Origin: an uncultured Sphingomonadaceae bacterium
GTDB lineage: Bacteria > Pseudomonadota > Alphaproteobacteria > Sphingomonadales > Sphingomonadaceae
Assembly: GCA_947499975.1 (NCBI GenBank)
Contig: CANMQE010000002.1
Coordinates: forward strand, 496,001-560,000
Reading direction: 5' to 3'
DNA: 64,000 nucleotides
Positions 39,696 through 49,140 of this stretch are shown one piece after another; within the stretch, counting starts at the first letter, position 1; every line of letters starts with the position of its first letter. The notes under the pieces were generated by a model that had not been told where the DNA came from, searched no databases, and was given only the letters and a program-made list of their open reading frames with translations. The position numbers and the translations under genes are program-made.

Positions 39696-41471
39696 TCACG
39701 ATGAAGAGGAATTGGGCGTGATCTGAATTATTTTATCGGACGGACTGTCAAAGGCCGTTCTATACTCGGACGGCGACGCAGCCGACGTCGTTCTCTGCTG
39801 CTCATCATCCGCCAGTTTGCGATCGGAAGATGCCAAATTCGTAACTTTCCTGGTGGCGAACACGGCCCCCTTATAGCCAAGTTCAGCGACGTTCACGGCG
39901 GTGCGGGCTACGCCTGACGCGGTCGTGCCAATTCCCACCCCGAATGCACCAAGAGCGCTCCCGTTCTTGCGATACTGGCCCCAGGCCGCATGTGCGCCGC
40001 GGACAATCGCAATGATGCCTACCCCTCCAATACCGGTCGTGATGCCATCGAGGATTGTATCCCCGACATCGATTAGGGAGCCTCCAAGAGCGATATCCAC
40101 TGCATCCGACAGTTCGACATCGGTGTAGCCGCCATCAATAAGACCGGTCTCGTCAGCTACTTCAGTCGTCGTGACTACCGGAATGTGATCAGCGACGCTC
40201 TCGACATAGGCGACACTGTCGGTTGCCTTGATTTGATAGGCGACACCATCGATCATGATATCGGTATCAGGATGGTTGAAGTTAGCGAAACGCTCGCCGC
40301 CAAAGTCGCTCTCAACTAGGGTTTCGAAATACGAACCCTTGGTGAGCGAGGCCAAGCCGACGAGGCTATCTGGAGACATGGTCAAGGTCTCGTGCCAGAT
40401 TTCCAGATCGGTCATCTGGGCATAGTTCCCGTTAACCTCTCGCAAGGCGTCGTAGACACTTCCTGCCTGGTCGAGGTCCATTGCGACCGAGACGGGGACC
40501 GATAAGGAGGCCGAGATTAGGCCAACACTTAGGGCATGATCAGGTTCAAAGGAGTGTCGATGGCTCTCCGGTATAGCGTCCGCTGCCAACCTCCTTGCGG
40601 TCCCTATACGCTGATCGACGATTTCCTTTAGTTGTTCGTAGTCGTCTTCGGTGGCGATCAACTCAACGTTGGCGGAGACTTTCGCCAAGGCAATTTCAAG
40701 CGCCTTTATCTGATTTCGGATTTCCCGCAGCTTCTTGCGTCCAGGGCGTGTTATCCGCGCCCAAGCAGTCAGAAATCGCTTTTCCAAGGCCTCTTCGAAC
40801 TGCCTATCGGCCTCTTCCACCAGATTTCGGAGATGCTTGAGCGCCTTCTGGAGCTCCAACTTGGCACGCACATTTGGATTGCTCTCGTGGCGCCGCTTGA
40901 TGGCATTTTTGACAAGCTGATCCGCTTCTTCACAAAGCTGAGCGATCCTCGCCGCCCGCATTTGACGGGCTTCCTTATCTAAAACAGTTTCGAGATACGC
41001 GCGAAGTCGAGGTTGGTATTTTGCAAGCACTCCTGCGAGATCTGGATGAGCCTCTGCTCGCTCCCACAAATCGTCTAAGGTCTGCTGCAAATCACAGGAG
41101 GTCCCGAGCTTCATCGCTTCGAGCACCTCACGCTCGAATGATCTTAATCGAGAGAGGCGCGCCTTGACCATCTGTCGAGCAATGACCGCTATGAGCAGCA
41201 TCAGTGATGCCATGATCAGAATGGCCTCGGCATCGGTGAGATATTGTGATGAAACGCCGAAAGTGCGGGCTACTGAGAGGAGGGTGCACGCAGCGCCCAG
41301 TCCGAACCCAACATTGGTCGTTGCTCTGAGCCTCGAGTTTAGTTTTCTCTCCACCGCGCTTAGCGAGTCTATTTTCCTATCCTGTCCCACGATCCGAGCC
41401 CCTCCCTGCTTGCTCTGGAACACTTGCTCAAGAAATCTCAATATCTCAACAATTTCTGGGTATGCATTCAT
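39696..41471 (-). CDS. Membrane-anchored coiled-coil protein with QxK nuclease-like motif
   Basis: A 591-residue protein of no family known to me. Two membrane helices lie at about residues 53-72 and 82-102. A long charged coiled coil follows (105-300). Then comes a domain with a restriction-endonuclease-like pattern: Glu383 (YFETLVESDFGG), Asp402/Asp404 (HPDTDIMIDG), and Gln413-Ile-Lys415 (YQIKAT). A glycine-rich, possibly membrane-inserting stretch (475-540) and a disordered tail end it. It is 28 bp downstream of hsdR and looks like the last gene of the defence operon. The nuclease call is inference from spacing of acidic and Lys residues. Confidence 0.6.
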   Translation of the reverse strand: MNAYPEIVEILRFLEQVFQSKQGGARIVGQDRKIDSLSAVERKLNSRLRATTNVGFGLGAACTLLSVARTFGVSSQYLTDAEAILIMASLMLLIAVIARQMVKARLSRLRSFEREVLEAMKLGTSCDLQQTLDDLWERAEAHPDLAGVLAKYQPRLRAYLETVLDKEARQMRAARIAQLCEEADQLVKNAIKRRHESNPNVRAKLELQKALKHLRNLVEEADRQFEEALEKRFLTAWARITRPGRKKLREIRNQIKALEIALAKVSANVELIATEDDYEQLKEIVDQRIGTARRLAADAIPESHRHSFEPDHALSVGLISASLSVPVSVAMDLDQAGSVYDALREVNGNYAQMTDLEIWHETLTMSPDSLVGLASLTKGSYFETLVESDFGGERFANFNHPDTDIMIDGVAYQIKATDSVAYVESVADHIPVVTTTEVADETGLIDGGYTDVELSDAVDIALGGSLIDVGDTILDGITTGIGGVGIIAIVRGAHAAWGQYRKNGSALGAFGVGIGTTASGVARTAVNVAELGYKGAVFATRKVTNLASSDRKLADDEQQRTTSAASPSEYRTAFDSPSDKIIQITPNSSSS

Positions 41472-41499
41472 TACATAGCGGCAAAGAAGGTATGGCCGG

Positions 41500-44400
41500 T
41501 TAAGCAGCCGCCCGCTCAGAGAAGGACCGGACTACGCGGACGATTTCCGTACTCGACGCTTGATCAAATATCCCGCTTACCCCTTGATCATCCAGATCTG
41601 TGAATGGGCTTTCGTAAAGGCGACGAGGATCCATTGCCCCGCGCTCTGTCAGATAGTCGATGACCAAATTGAGAAACTCGATCTGGTTGGCTGAAAGGTT
41701 CTCGCCCGCAAGGATACCTGCGAAGGCATCTTTGGCGGCGTCTCGCTCGAGACCAACTAGTGATCGAATGAATATACCGAGCCCGCCCTCGCTTGTAATG
41801 GCGGCAAGATCATCATCACTAGCTTCAGACTCCTCGCGCAACATGCGCTCCAGCTCGTCCAAATCCTGTCGTGTCAGCTGTTCATTCCGCCGAAGCTTCT
41901 GGATGGTAAGGTGATTAGCATGATTCTTAAGGAAATGGCGGACTTTGAGCTGGAACCGGGCTTTGTCGGTCCCAACACCTGAGTTAGGAAGGTCAATGCG
42001 CGAGGCATCACCTAACTCATCTTCGAAGTCGGTGTAGATGATGACGGCTTCGTCGCCTTCAATCAGCTTGATCAGTGAACGGAGTTTGCGGCGTAGTTGC
42101 TCCAGCGCCCAGGCATCGATGTCGGTCCAGTAGTCTTGTGTCTGGACTTCAAGGATGAGCGTCATCTGCGCGGCGACCATCGGCACATTGCTAAGTTCTT
42201 CCAGCTTGGAAGCTAGCGCGGCGACCTTTTCCTGACACTGCATAAAGGCGGGATCGTTTTGGAGCATGGCGAGCTGCCCCTTCAAGATGATGTAGTCAAA
42301 CTGCTTCGCTGCAATGTCAGTGTCCTGAAAGGCCGACGGCAAGCTCGCGATCTCGTTGATCAGGGTTTCGCGCTCGTCAGGACCGAGGTCATTCCAAGCA
42401 GCCCTTTCCTGAAAGATCTCGACGTCCTTCCGTTTGGCTCGCACGAGGAAGTTGTCCAGGTTCATGGCGCTGACCTGCTCGAACAAACGTGCCCGAAGAT
42501 CTTCGTCTAGCTGGGCGAGTTCTGTGTTGCCCTCGCCTTGACCAACCTCTGATAGGGCACCAGTCAATTCCACGCGCGCCACGAACAGCTTCTCAGTGAG
42601 CGAAGTGCCTTGAGCCCCTTCCTTCAACTTTGGATTCTGGCTGAAAAACTCGAAGTTCTGGCAGTAGTCGAAAATCAGGAATTCACTCTTGTCCCGCCCC
42701 GGCCCGAAGAGGTCTTCGCGAATGCGGGTGCCGCGACCGATCATTTGCCAGAACTTGGTCTTTGATCGGACGATCTTGAAGAAGACCAAATTGAGAATTT
42801 CGGGAACATCAATTCCGGTGTCGAGCATGTCGACTGAGATTGCGATGTGCGGCGGTTTGTCGGGTATCGAAAAGTCATCGATCAATGACTGCGGGTACTC
42901 GACCGAGTAGTCGATCAGACGCGCGAACGAGCCCTTCAGGTGAGGGTAGTTTGCATCGAACCGATCGGCGATAAACTGCGCGTGCTTGTGGTTTTTGGCG
43001 AAGATGATCGTCTTACCAAGGCGGTCACCGTCAGCTACCTTTAACCCGTTGACCATCAGGTGCTCGAGTACCTTGTCGACGGTGTCTTCATTGAACAGCC
43101 ACTTGTTGACGGCGTTTGCATCGATATCGCCTTTGGGAAGCCCGCCTTCCCATTCGAGAATATCCCACTTTTCTTTGTCCTCCTTGGAAAGGTCGTCGTA
43201 CTTGATACCCTCCCGGACAAACTTGAGAGGGACAGACGTCGGCGTGGCGGGCACCAGAAAGCCGTCACCTACCGCTTCGTCCAGATCATAGCTGTCGGTC
43301 GGCACTTCCCGCTCAAGCTCGAAGAGCGAGTAGGTGTCGTGGTCGATCTCAGCGCGCGGTGTCGCTGTCAGGCCAACCAGCATGCTGTCGAAGTAGTCGA
43401 AGATTGCCCGGTATTTCCGGTAGACCGAGCGGTGCGCCTCATCGATCACAACCAGATCGAAGTGGCCGGGACCATACTTCTTCTGCCCGTTCTGCATCTC
43501 GTCGATCAAGCCCATCATCGTCGGATAGGTTGCTACGCAAACGCGGGCGCCGTTGTGGTCGTTCTTTTTCGGATCGTGCCTTTCAATCAGGTTTGCGCTC
43601 GGTGTTGCTGGTGTCTGCGCCTTGAAGGCGTTGTGCGCCTGCTTCACCAGCGCCACGCGGTCGGCCAAGAACAGTACACGCTTGCACCAGTTTGCGCGCA
43701 TCATCTGGTCGATCAGAGCAATGACGGTCCTAGTCTTGCCTGAGCCTGTCGCCATGACGAGCAGGGCTTTGCGTTGTTTGTCCTTCTCGAACACTTCTCC
43801 GACGCGACGAATGGCGCGGGTCTGGTAGTATCGGCCAGCAATGTCTTCATCGATCTTGGTGGCCGAGAGCGAGCGGCGAGCGGCCTTGCGCTGCCGCCAC
43901 AGCTCAAGCTCATCCCTTTTCATGAACCCGTGCACCGCCCGAGGCGGGTATCGCTCGTCATCCCACAGCCAGTGCTCGTAGCCGTTGGTGAAGAAAATCA
44001 AGGGTCGAACACTAAACTCCTCCTCGAGGCAGTCAGCGTAGAGTTTGGCTTGTTGCTGGCCTACCCGCGCATCGCGTTTGGTGCGCTTAGCTTCGATCAC
44101 CGCAAGCGGCTTTCCGTCATCACCCCAGAGAACGTAATCAACGAACCCATCGCCGGAGGTGCTCGGCATGCCCTTGATTGGAAACTCCCGGTCCCGCGCT
44201 TGGTCGAGCGGCCAGCCGGCTTCGGCCAGCAACAGGTCGATGAAAGTGTCTCGGGTTTGAGCTTCGTTGTAGTCGTGCTTGTCTTCGACCTTGGAGTTTT
44301 GCTTCTTTACGGCGGCGATTTCGGCCTGAAGCTTCTTGATCTCGGCATCCAGTGCTGCGCGATCTTCCTCGCTCTTGATCCGTTCCGCCTGCTCTCTTGC

Positions 44401-44904
44401 GAGCGCTTTTGCGGCGTCCTCTCGTTCCTTTGCGAGGGCCTGCAGCTTGGCGAGAGTGGATGCTTCGATCTGCACCGCTTGCGGCAAGACCGCCTGGTTA
44501 AACGTCAGCGTAGCAGCAGGCTTTGCTCCGCGCCCGTAGGTGTGCACCAGCCAATAGCTGAAGTGGAATAGCTCGCGCACGCTAATGACAGCGTTCTGAG
44601 CCGGCACGGCGCGCGTGTCGTGCACCGCTTTGTTGCCAAAGTCTTTTATGATCCGCGCCTTGGTGACCAGCGCATTGCCTACGAGAGTGCGGAACGTTCC
44701 TTCATGGATCAGCGCTGAAAGAGCAGTGTCGTAGGGCGAGCGCAGACTGCGATCGTTGGCGTACATCCATTTGACCGCGCTTTCCAAAGCCAAGCGCGCA
44801 TAGAAGCAAGCTCCCCGAGGGTCGGCCAGTGCTGCGGTCTCTGCCTTTACCGCCAGTTGAGAGACCGTAGGAAACTCAGCATTCAAGAAGGCAAACTGAC
44901 TCAC
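41500..44904 (-). CDS. hsdR: Type I restriction enzyme R subunit
   Basis: A 1134-residue restriction and translocation subunit. An N-terminal DUF4145-like region is joined by a coiled coil (150-205) to the nuclease domain with Asp256, Glu271-Ala-Lys273 and Gln284. The SF2 helicase follows: Walker A MATGSGKT (384-391), DEAH (488-491), GLTATPRAE, and IGRGTRIRED (motif VI). The C-terminal HsdR domain closes the protein. It cuts DNA lacking the host methylation after translocation. Its ATG overlaps the stop of the DUF262 gene (ATGA), so it is made with the extra genes. Confidence 0.95.
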   Translation of the reverse strand: MSQFAFLNAEFPTVSQLAVKAETAALADPRGACFYARLALESAVKWMYANDRSLRSPYDTALSALIHEGTFRTLVGNALVTKARIIKDFGNKAVHDTRAVPAQNAVISVRELFHFSYWLVHTYGRGAKPAATLTFNQAVLPQAVQIEASTLAKLQALAKEREDAAKALAREQAERIKSEEDRAALDAEIKKLQAEIAAVKKQNSKVEDKHDYNEAQTRDTFIDLLLAEAGWPLDQARDREFPIKGMPSTSGDGFVDYVLWGDDGKPLAVIEAKRTKRDARVGQQQAKLYADCLEEEFSVRPLIFFTNGYEHWLWDDERYPPRAVHGFMKRDELELWRQRKAARRSLSATKIDEDIAGRYYQTRAIRRVGEVFEKDKQRKALLVMATGSGKTRTVIALIDQMMRANWCKRVLFLADRVALVKQAHNAFKAQTPATPSANLIERHDPKKNDHNGARVCVATYPTMMGLIDEMQNGQKKYGPGHFDLVVIDEAHRSVYRKYRAIFDYFDSMLVGLTATPRAEIDHDTYSLFELEREVPTDSYDLDEAVGDGFLVPATPTSVPLKFVREGIKYDDLSKEDKEKWDILEWEGGLPKGDIDANAVNKWLFNEDTVDKVLEHLMVNGLKVADGDRLGKTIIFAKNHKHAQFIADRFDANYPHLKGSFARLIDYSVEYPQSLIDDFSIPDKPPHIAISVDMLDTGIDVPEILNLVFFKIVRSKTKFWQMIGRGTRIREDLFGPGRDKSEFLIFDYCQNFEFFSQNPKLKEGAQGTSLTEKLFVARVELTGALSEVGQGEGNTELAQLDEDLRARLFEQVSAMNLDNFLVRAKRKDVEIFQERAAWNDLGPDERETLINEIASLPSAFQDTDIAAKQFDYIILKGQLAMLQNDPAFMQCQEKVAALASKLEELSNVPMVAAQMTLILEVQTQDYWTDIDAWALEQLRRKLRSLIKLIEGDEAVIIYTDFEDELGDASRIDLPNSGVGTDKARFQLKVRHFLKNHANHLTIQKLRRNEQLTRQDLDELERMLREESEASDDDLAAITSEGGLGIFIRSLVGLERDAAKDAFAGILAGENLSANQIEFLNLVIDYLTERGAMDPRRLYESPFTDLDDQGVSGIFDQASSTEIVRVVRSFSERAAA

Positions 44905-47000
44905 TCACTTTCCCCGTTACCAAGTTGGCGCTCCAGTGCCTGCCGAACTAGACCTATCACGTAGGGAAGGTCTTGAATCTCGCTCAGTCGAACTTCGACG
45001 TCACCGTTGCCCCAACGCCCAAGTCCGGACACATCTCGACAAAGAGATCTAGGATCGTTGATTTCTGGAAACCGCATGTTCAGCGATATGCGGAGTTGCT
45101 TAGCCAGAGGGACAACATCGACGAAGTTCGTTTCAGCCTTGTATGCGACGTAGAGTTTCAAAAACTCTTCGGTGACGCAAGGATCAAGCGCCATTACTTC
45201 TTTGCGGAATGCCCCAAACAGCTCGGCCATGTGACTGCTTGTCAGGTAGGGGTGATCATCAAGGGAATAGGAATCTTTCGCCTGCGTCTTCGGCTTATAA
45301 GCCTCGATGATTTCTTGCGGCAGGTTCGGACTTGGCCAGACTGCCAGCGCCTTTTTGGCCAGCACCGCGGCGCGACTGAGGATCGCCCCCTCATCCCAAG
45401 TTTCAAGCTGCCCCAAGCCGTCATTCAGTCTGATTGGGCTGTACCTGAAACCCCCTTCCATATCGCGCTTGGAAGCAAATGGTTTATCGCTGTACTCAGA
45501 GTTGTAGCCGGTAAGGGTCAGGTTACCCAAGGTGTGCAGCCACGTCTCATGTACGTGCTCCCACTGCTCCCCGAGTTCTGTTCTCCACTCCGCAGGCAAA
45601 TCTTCGTTTTGCGGCATAATGTGCTCAATCGTATAGTCATCGACGACCACCCGCTCCTTCCGACCGTAATTTTCGAAGCGGCGAAGCCAGTAGCTCCGGC
45701 TGCGGAAGTTGTAGAGATCCCGAGTTTTGATGTCCCTCTCAAATTCATCATTCTTCGGAAACCGCCGGTATGAAGGCAAAGTTAGAAAGTGCGCCTTGAT
45801 GCTCTCGAGGTAGCGGTCCTTCTTCAACGCCTTGGAGAAGGTCGCGAACGTCTTGTTCATCGAGTTCGTCGGAATGGCACAGATGGCGCGGCGGAAGACG
45901 TACGCCTCGACCATCCTGACTGCATCGATCAGTTCTTCTTTCGTCAGTTGTTCGCGCTTGTAGTCACTGTAGAGCTCCAGAAGGAACGGGTACGCCACCT
46001 CTACCTTTAGCTCGCGGAGATCAGCGAAGGGAAGCTGAAGGTCAGGCTCGGTTTCGGCCCCTAACGCCATGGCGCAGTAGTAGCTGGCATAGTCCCTGAT
46101 TTCTTTGACCAGCGGCTCTACTTCCGCACCTACAGCTCCGACGGACCGAGCATGCATTTTGAACGCATCATAGACCTCGTCCAGTCGGGGTATCTCGCCT
46201 GTCTTCACTGTGAGGAAGTGGCGCATGAAGGCGTCGAAGTCCGAGGTATATGCCTCCTGACCGAAGGAACGCTCCATTGGTCTCCAATATTGCTCATACA
46301 AGCGTGTCTGAAGCTCCGGCTCCAAGCCCATAAGGACGAAATTTCGAATTAGATCGGCTTGGCTTAGCTCCCGCCCAGTCGAATTCATGCTCTCGAAGAT
46401 GAGCTGCGGATTGTCCTGCTCACGACTAAGCGCGATATCTACCACTACAAGTTTCGCCAGATCCCTGCAGATTGCAGTGAGATCACCCTTACACCCAGCG
46501 ATTAGAGTTTCGAACAGCTGATAGTTCGCAAGTACCTTCAGGGAATGTTCGGCTGGTATTTCCCCTTCCGTTACGAGCGCAGTTAAGGTCGCTTTGTCGG
46601 TTTGAGAAAGCAGCAACTTGTAGTGCCGTTCGCCGGTTTCTTCCGGGTTGAGCAGGTAGTAGTTTCGCAGCTTTCGGGCAGAGAATCCGTCGACAGGTTC
46701 CTCCTCACCGAGCGCTTTGGCCAGCGCAGCAAGAAGCAGAGTTACTGTTGTGAGGCGTTGTTGTCCGTCAATAACTAAGAGCGGTGCTTGGTGGGAGACT
46801 TGAGACAAACCTTCCTCGATATAGACGATTGATCCCACGAAGTGCACGGAGATGGCATCACTCGTCCCGGCTCTGATGATGTCGCCCCACAACTGGCGAC
46901 ATTCCGCTTCAGTCCATGAGTAGGTGCGCTGGTAAATCGGAATGACAAACTGCGGAGATTTTTTGAGGAAAGCTAACAGCCCAGCTTCAGTTGCTTTCAT
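44901..47000 (-). CDS. GmrSD-like DUF262/DUF1524 protein
   Basis: A 699-residue single-chain GmrS-GmrD type protein. The N-terminal DUF262 (ParB-like NTPase) shows IPIYQRTYSW (20-29) and VIDGQQRLTTV (76-86), then FESMNSTGRELSQADL (202-217). The DUF1524 HNH-type nuclease shows YTIEHIMPQN with His460, then LGNLTLTGYNSEYSDKPF (491-508). A C-terminal domain of ~130 residues follows. Known GmrSD enzymes cut modified (glucosylated hydroxymethylcytosine) phage DNA. Here it sits inside the type I operon between hsdS and hsdR, so it would cover phages whose modified DNA escapes HsdR (inference). Confidence 0.9.
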   Translation of the reverse strand: MKATEAGLLAFLKKSPQFVIPIYQRTYSWTEAECRQLWGDIIRAGTSDAISVHFVGSIVYIEEGLSQVSHQAPLLVIDGQQRLTTVTLLLAALAKALGEEEPVDGFSARKLRNYYLLNPEETGERHYKLLLSQTDKATLTALVTEGEIPAEHSLKVLANYQLFETLIAGCKGDLTAICRDLAKLVVVDIALSREQDNPQLIFESMNSTGRELSQADLIRNFVLMGLEPELQTRLYEQYWRPMERSFGQEAYTSDFDAFMRHFLTVKTGEIPRLDEVYDAFKMHARSVGAVGAEVEPLVKEIRDYASYYCAMALGAETEPDLQLPFADLRELKVEVAYPFLLELYSDYKREQLTKEELIDAVRMVEAYVFRRAICAIPTNSMNKTFATFSKALKKDRYLESIKAHFLTLPSYRRFPKNDEFERDIKTRDLYNFRSRSYWLRRFENYGRKERVVVDDYTIEHIMPQNEDLPAEWRTELGEQWEHVHETWLHTLGNLTLTGYNSEYSDKPFASKRDMEGGFRYSPIRLNDGLGQLETWDEGAILSRAAVLAKKALAVWPSPNLPQEIIEAYKPKTQAKDSYSLDDHPYLTSSHMAELFGAFRKEVMALDPCVTEEFLKLYVAYKAETNFVDVVPLAKQLRISLNMRFPEINDPRSLCRDVSGLGRWGNGDVEVRLSEIQDLPYVIGLVRQALERQLGNGESE

Positions 47001-47047
47001 CGATCAAATTTCCAATTCGTTTCGTATAGGGTCGGAATAGTTAGTTA

Positions 47048-47992
47048 TCAGACTGGTTCAGCGATTGAATAGATATCAGCAGAATCGAGCTGGTCAGTTA
47101 AATACGGAGAAAATCCGAACATAACCACGCAGACTGATATGAGGTCACGCATTTCAATTTCGCGGATTTGATTGGCAGGGGTCCCGCCATGACGGATACC
47201 AGGGTAGTCTGAAGCGAAGCCATAGAGGCCTTTGACAGATTCCTTGACTTTCTCGTGCGGCCAGGTCCCAACTTGGTTACAAATTGCACCGAGGGTGTTC
47301 CCAGTCACGTTTGGAGCAAGTCTTCCTATCGCTTCAAGGAAGTTAGTCTGTTTAGAAATGCATGTCTTAATGCGGTTTGGTGTCTGCTCAATCGTTAGGT
47401 CGCGCAGCGCGTCCTCGAATTCATGGAATGCGGTAGACAGGTGAACGTCGCTTTGTGATGCAATTTTAAGATTGAGGATCATTCGTGCAAAGATGCCCGG
47501 AAGCGTTGGGTGCATCGAAAACGGTCTGCGAAGATCATACCGCAGGCTGTATTTGTCGATAAATGCTTCGACCAGTTTGAAGTATCTGTTGGTCAGTTCG
47601 TCGCCGCTTATGTCGCGGACCTTGTCATGCACCGCTTTCAACGCATGTAGAGCTTTTGACTCGCTGGCAATGTGCAGCGGCATTTCGGTGCGTAACCATC
47701 GACGAGACTTCGTGTTTGCCGACACGGCTTGCTCGTAGTGGGATCGGGCCGCGTTGAAGTTCTCAAGTGCTACTTTGTAAGCTTCTTCAGCTGCGATTTC
47801 GTCGGGGTCAGTTAGTTGGCCGTCTTCATCGTACTGCGTCGGCTCATCTGGTTCGATAGGCGGGACGGGCTCAGGAACAATGGCTTCGTAGAGCTCCGAG
47901 AATAGTTCGGTTGGAGCTTCTTTGTGCTTCGAGAGCTTTACGAATACCTCTGACCATACCTTATCCCACACATTTAGGAGTTCGCCGCGCAT
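47048..47992 (-). CDS. Unknown gene in hsd operon, C-terminal Abi/HEPN-like region
   Basis: A 314-residue soluble protein. Residues 40-70 are Pro/Glu/Asp-rich, then helices. The C-terminal third (about 185-300) is helical and has GLYGFASDYPGIRHGG (256-270), resembling the C-terminal domain of abortive-infection proteins and some HEPN folds where an Arg/His pair is catalytic (Arg267-His268 here). The start is 2 bp after the hsdS stop. I could not assign a family firmly; RNase activity is a guess. Confidence 0.7.
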   Translation of the reverse strand: MRGELLNVWDKVWSEVFVKLSKHKEAPTELFSELYEAIVPEPVPPIEPDEPTQYDEDGQLTDPDEIAAEEAYKVALENFNAARSHYEQAVSANTKSRRWLRTEMPLHIASESKALHALKAVHDKVRDISGDELTNRYFKLVEAFIDKYSLRYDLRRPFSMHPTLPGIFARMILNLKIASQSDVHLSTAFHEFEDALRDLTIEQTPNRIKTCISKQTNFLEAIGRLAPNVTGNTLGAICNQVGTWPHEKVKESVKGLYGFASDYPGIRHGGTPANQIREIEMRDLISVCVVMFGFSPYLTDQLDSADIYSIAEPV

Positions 47993-47994
47993 GA

Positions 47995-49140
47995 TTACAG
48001 CTCCCCTTTAAAGGCATGCGCTTGCACGGAAGCGAACAGACGATCTACGCATAAACAAGCAGTATCGAGTTTCTTCAGAAGGCCTTCAGCGGCCTCAACC
48101 TTGCGAACAAATTCTTTCTGCCGATCGATTGGAGGCAGGATTATGGGTGCGTCTTTGATTAGGCTAATGTTTAAGGTCGGCTGAGCAACGGTGCGCGTTT
48201 CTGCGGTGAAATAGCGCTGCACAAGTGGTGACCTTATCACCTCCGCGATGAATCTCCGCTCCGCAAGCCGCTCATCCACAGGAATGCGTGCAACAGCACG
48301 AGCGATATTGGCTCCCTTCAAACCAAGATGTGCAAGGTTCACTGTGCCGATTGAGCCGACACATCCGATCAAAATTTCATCGCCTCGCAAGCGGGAGCGC
48401 TGGTATTGTGCTTCAATGGTTGGGTCGATTTGCTTCACCGTCGAGGGATCAATTATCGGCTTTAACAGATCTGTCACTCTGATGAGTGGAACTCCTCTGG
48501 ATACTTCCTCTCCGGGTTGCACGACTCCGTAATTTATCTTGTCATCTTGTTCGACAACATCGGTGAGTTTTGCTGACTGCCATCCTTTGGCGTTTGCCGT
48601 AGGGTCACCAAACATTTCGTGAAAGATGGCTTGGCCGAGTTGCTTTAGGCGATCGATGGCGCGCTGGCGCTTGCGGCGCAAATCGTCCGTCTGATCAAGG
48701 ATCGCCGCAATCCGCTTCTGTTCGTCGAGAGAGGGGAGTGCGATCTCGAAGTTAGAGATATCAGGTTTAGATATCTGTTTGAACGTTGCTCCTCGTCCGA
48801 GTGAGGACAAACGAGCTGCTCCATGCTCCACTGCACGCCAAATATAGTTCCGATCAGCGCTCTGCTCGTTGACTCTCAACGCAGCCACGCCCCGGCCAAG
48901 GCAATATTCTTTGTCCGACCAATTCAAGTCGCCAATGGTCGCACGAACGCACACGATGATGTCATTGGCGCGGGATATCTTCGCGGCAGCGGTTGTGAAG
49001 CGCGTTGGCTTGGGGGTGCTCTGACCAAAGTCGCTGGCTCCTGCGATCAAAGGAAGACCAACTCGATCATCATTGTAGGTATCACCCGCAGGGGCCTGGC
49101 CCATAATGATCTCGCAAACTGAGCTGAGCGGCTGCATCAT
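47995..49140 (-). CDS. hsdS: Type I specificity subunit S
   Basis: A 381-residue DNA-recognition subunit with two target-recognition domains, each followed by a coiled-coil spacer: first TRD residues ~1-140 with spacer LPSLDEQKRIAAILDQTD, second TRD ~185-335 with spacer LPPIDRQKEFVRKVEAAE. A bipartite recognition site is expected. The ATG overlaps the hsdM stop (ATGA). Confidence 0.94.
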   Translation of the reverse strand: MMQPLSSVCEIIMGQAPAGDTYNDDRVGLPLIAGASDFGQSTPKPTRFTTAAAKISRANDIIVCVRATIGDLNWSDKEYCLGRGVAALRVNEQSADRNYIWRAVEHGAARLSSLGRGATFKQISKPDISNFEIALPSLDEQKRIAAILDQTDDLRRKRQRAIDRLKQLGQAIFHEMFGDPTANAKGWQSAKLTDVVEQDDKINYGVVQPGEEVSRGVPLIRVTDLLKPIIDPSTVKQIDPTIEAQYQRSRLRGDEILIGCVGSIGTVNLAHLGLKGANIARAVARIPVDERLAERRFIAEVIRSPLVQRYFTAETRTVAQPTLNISLIKDAPIILPPIDRQKEFVRKVEAAEGLLKKLDTACLCVDRLFASVQAHAFKGEL

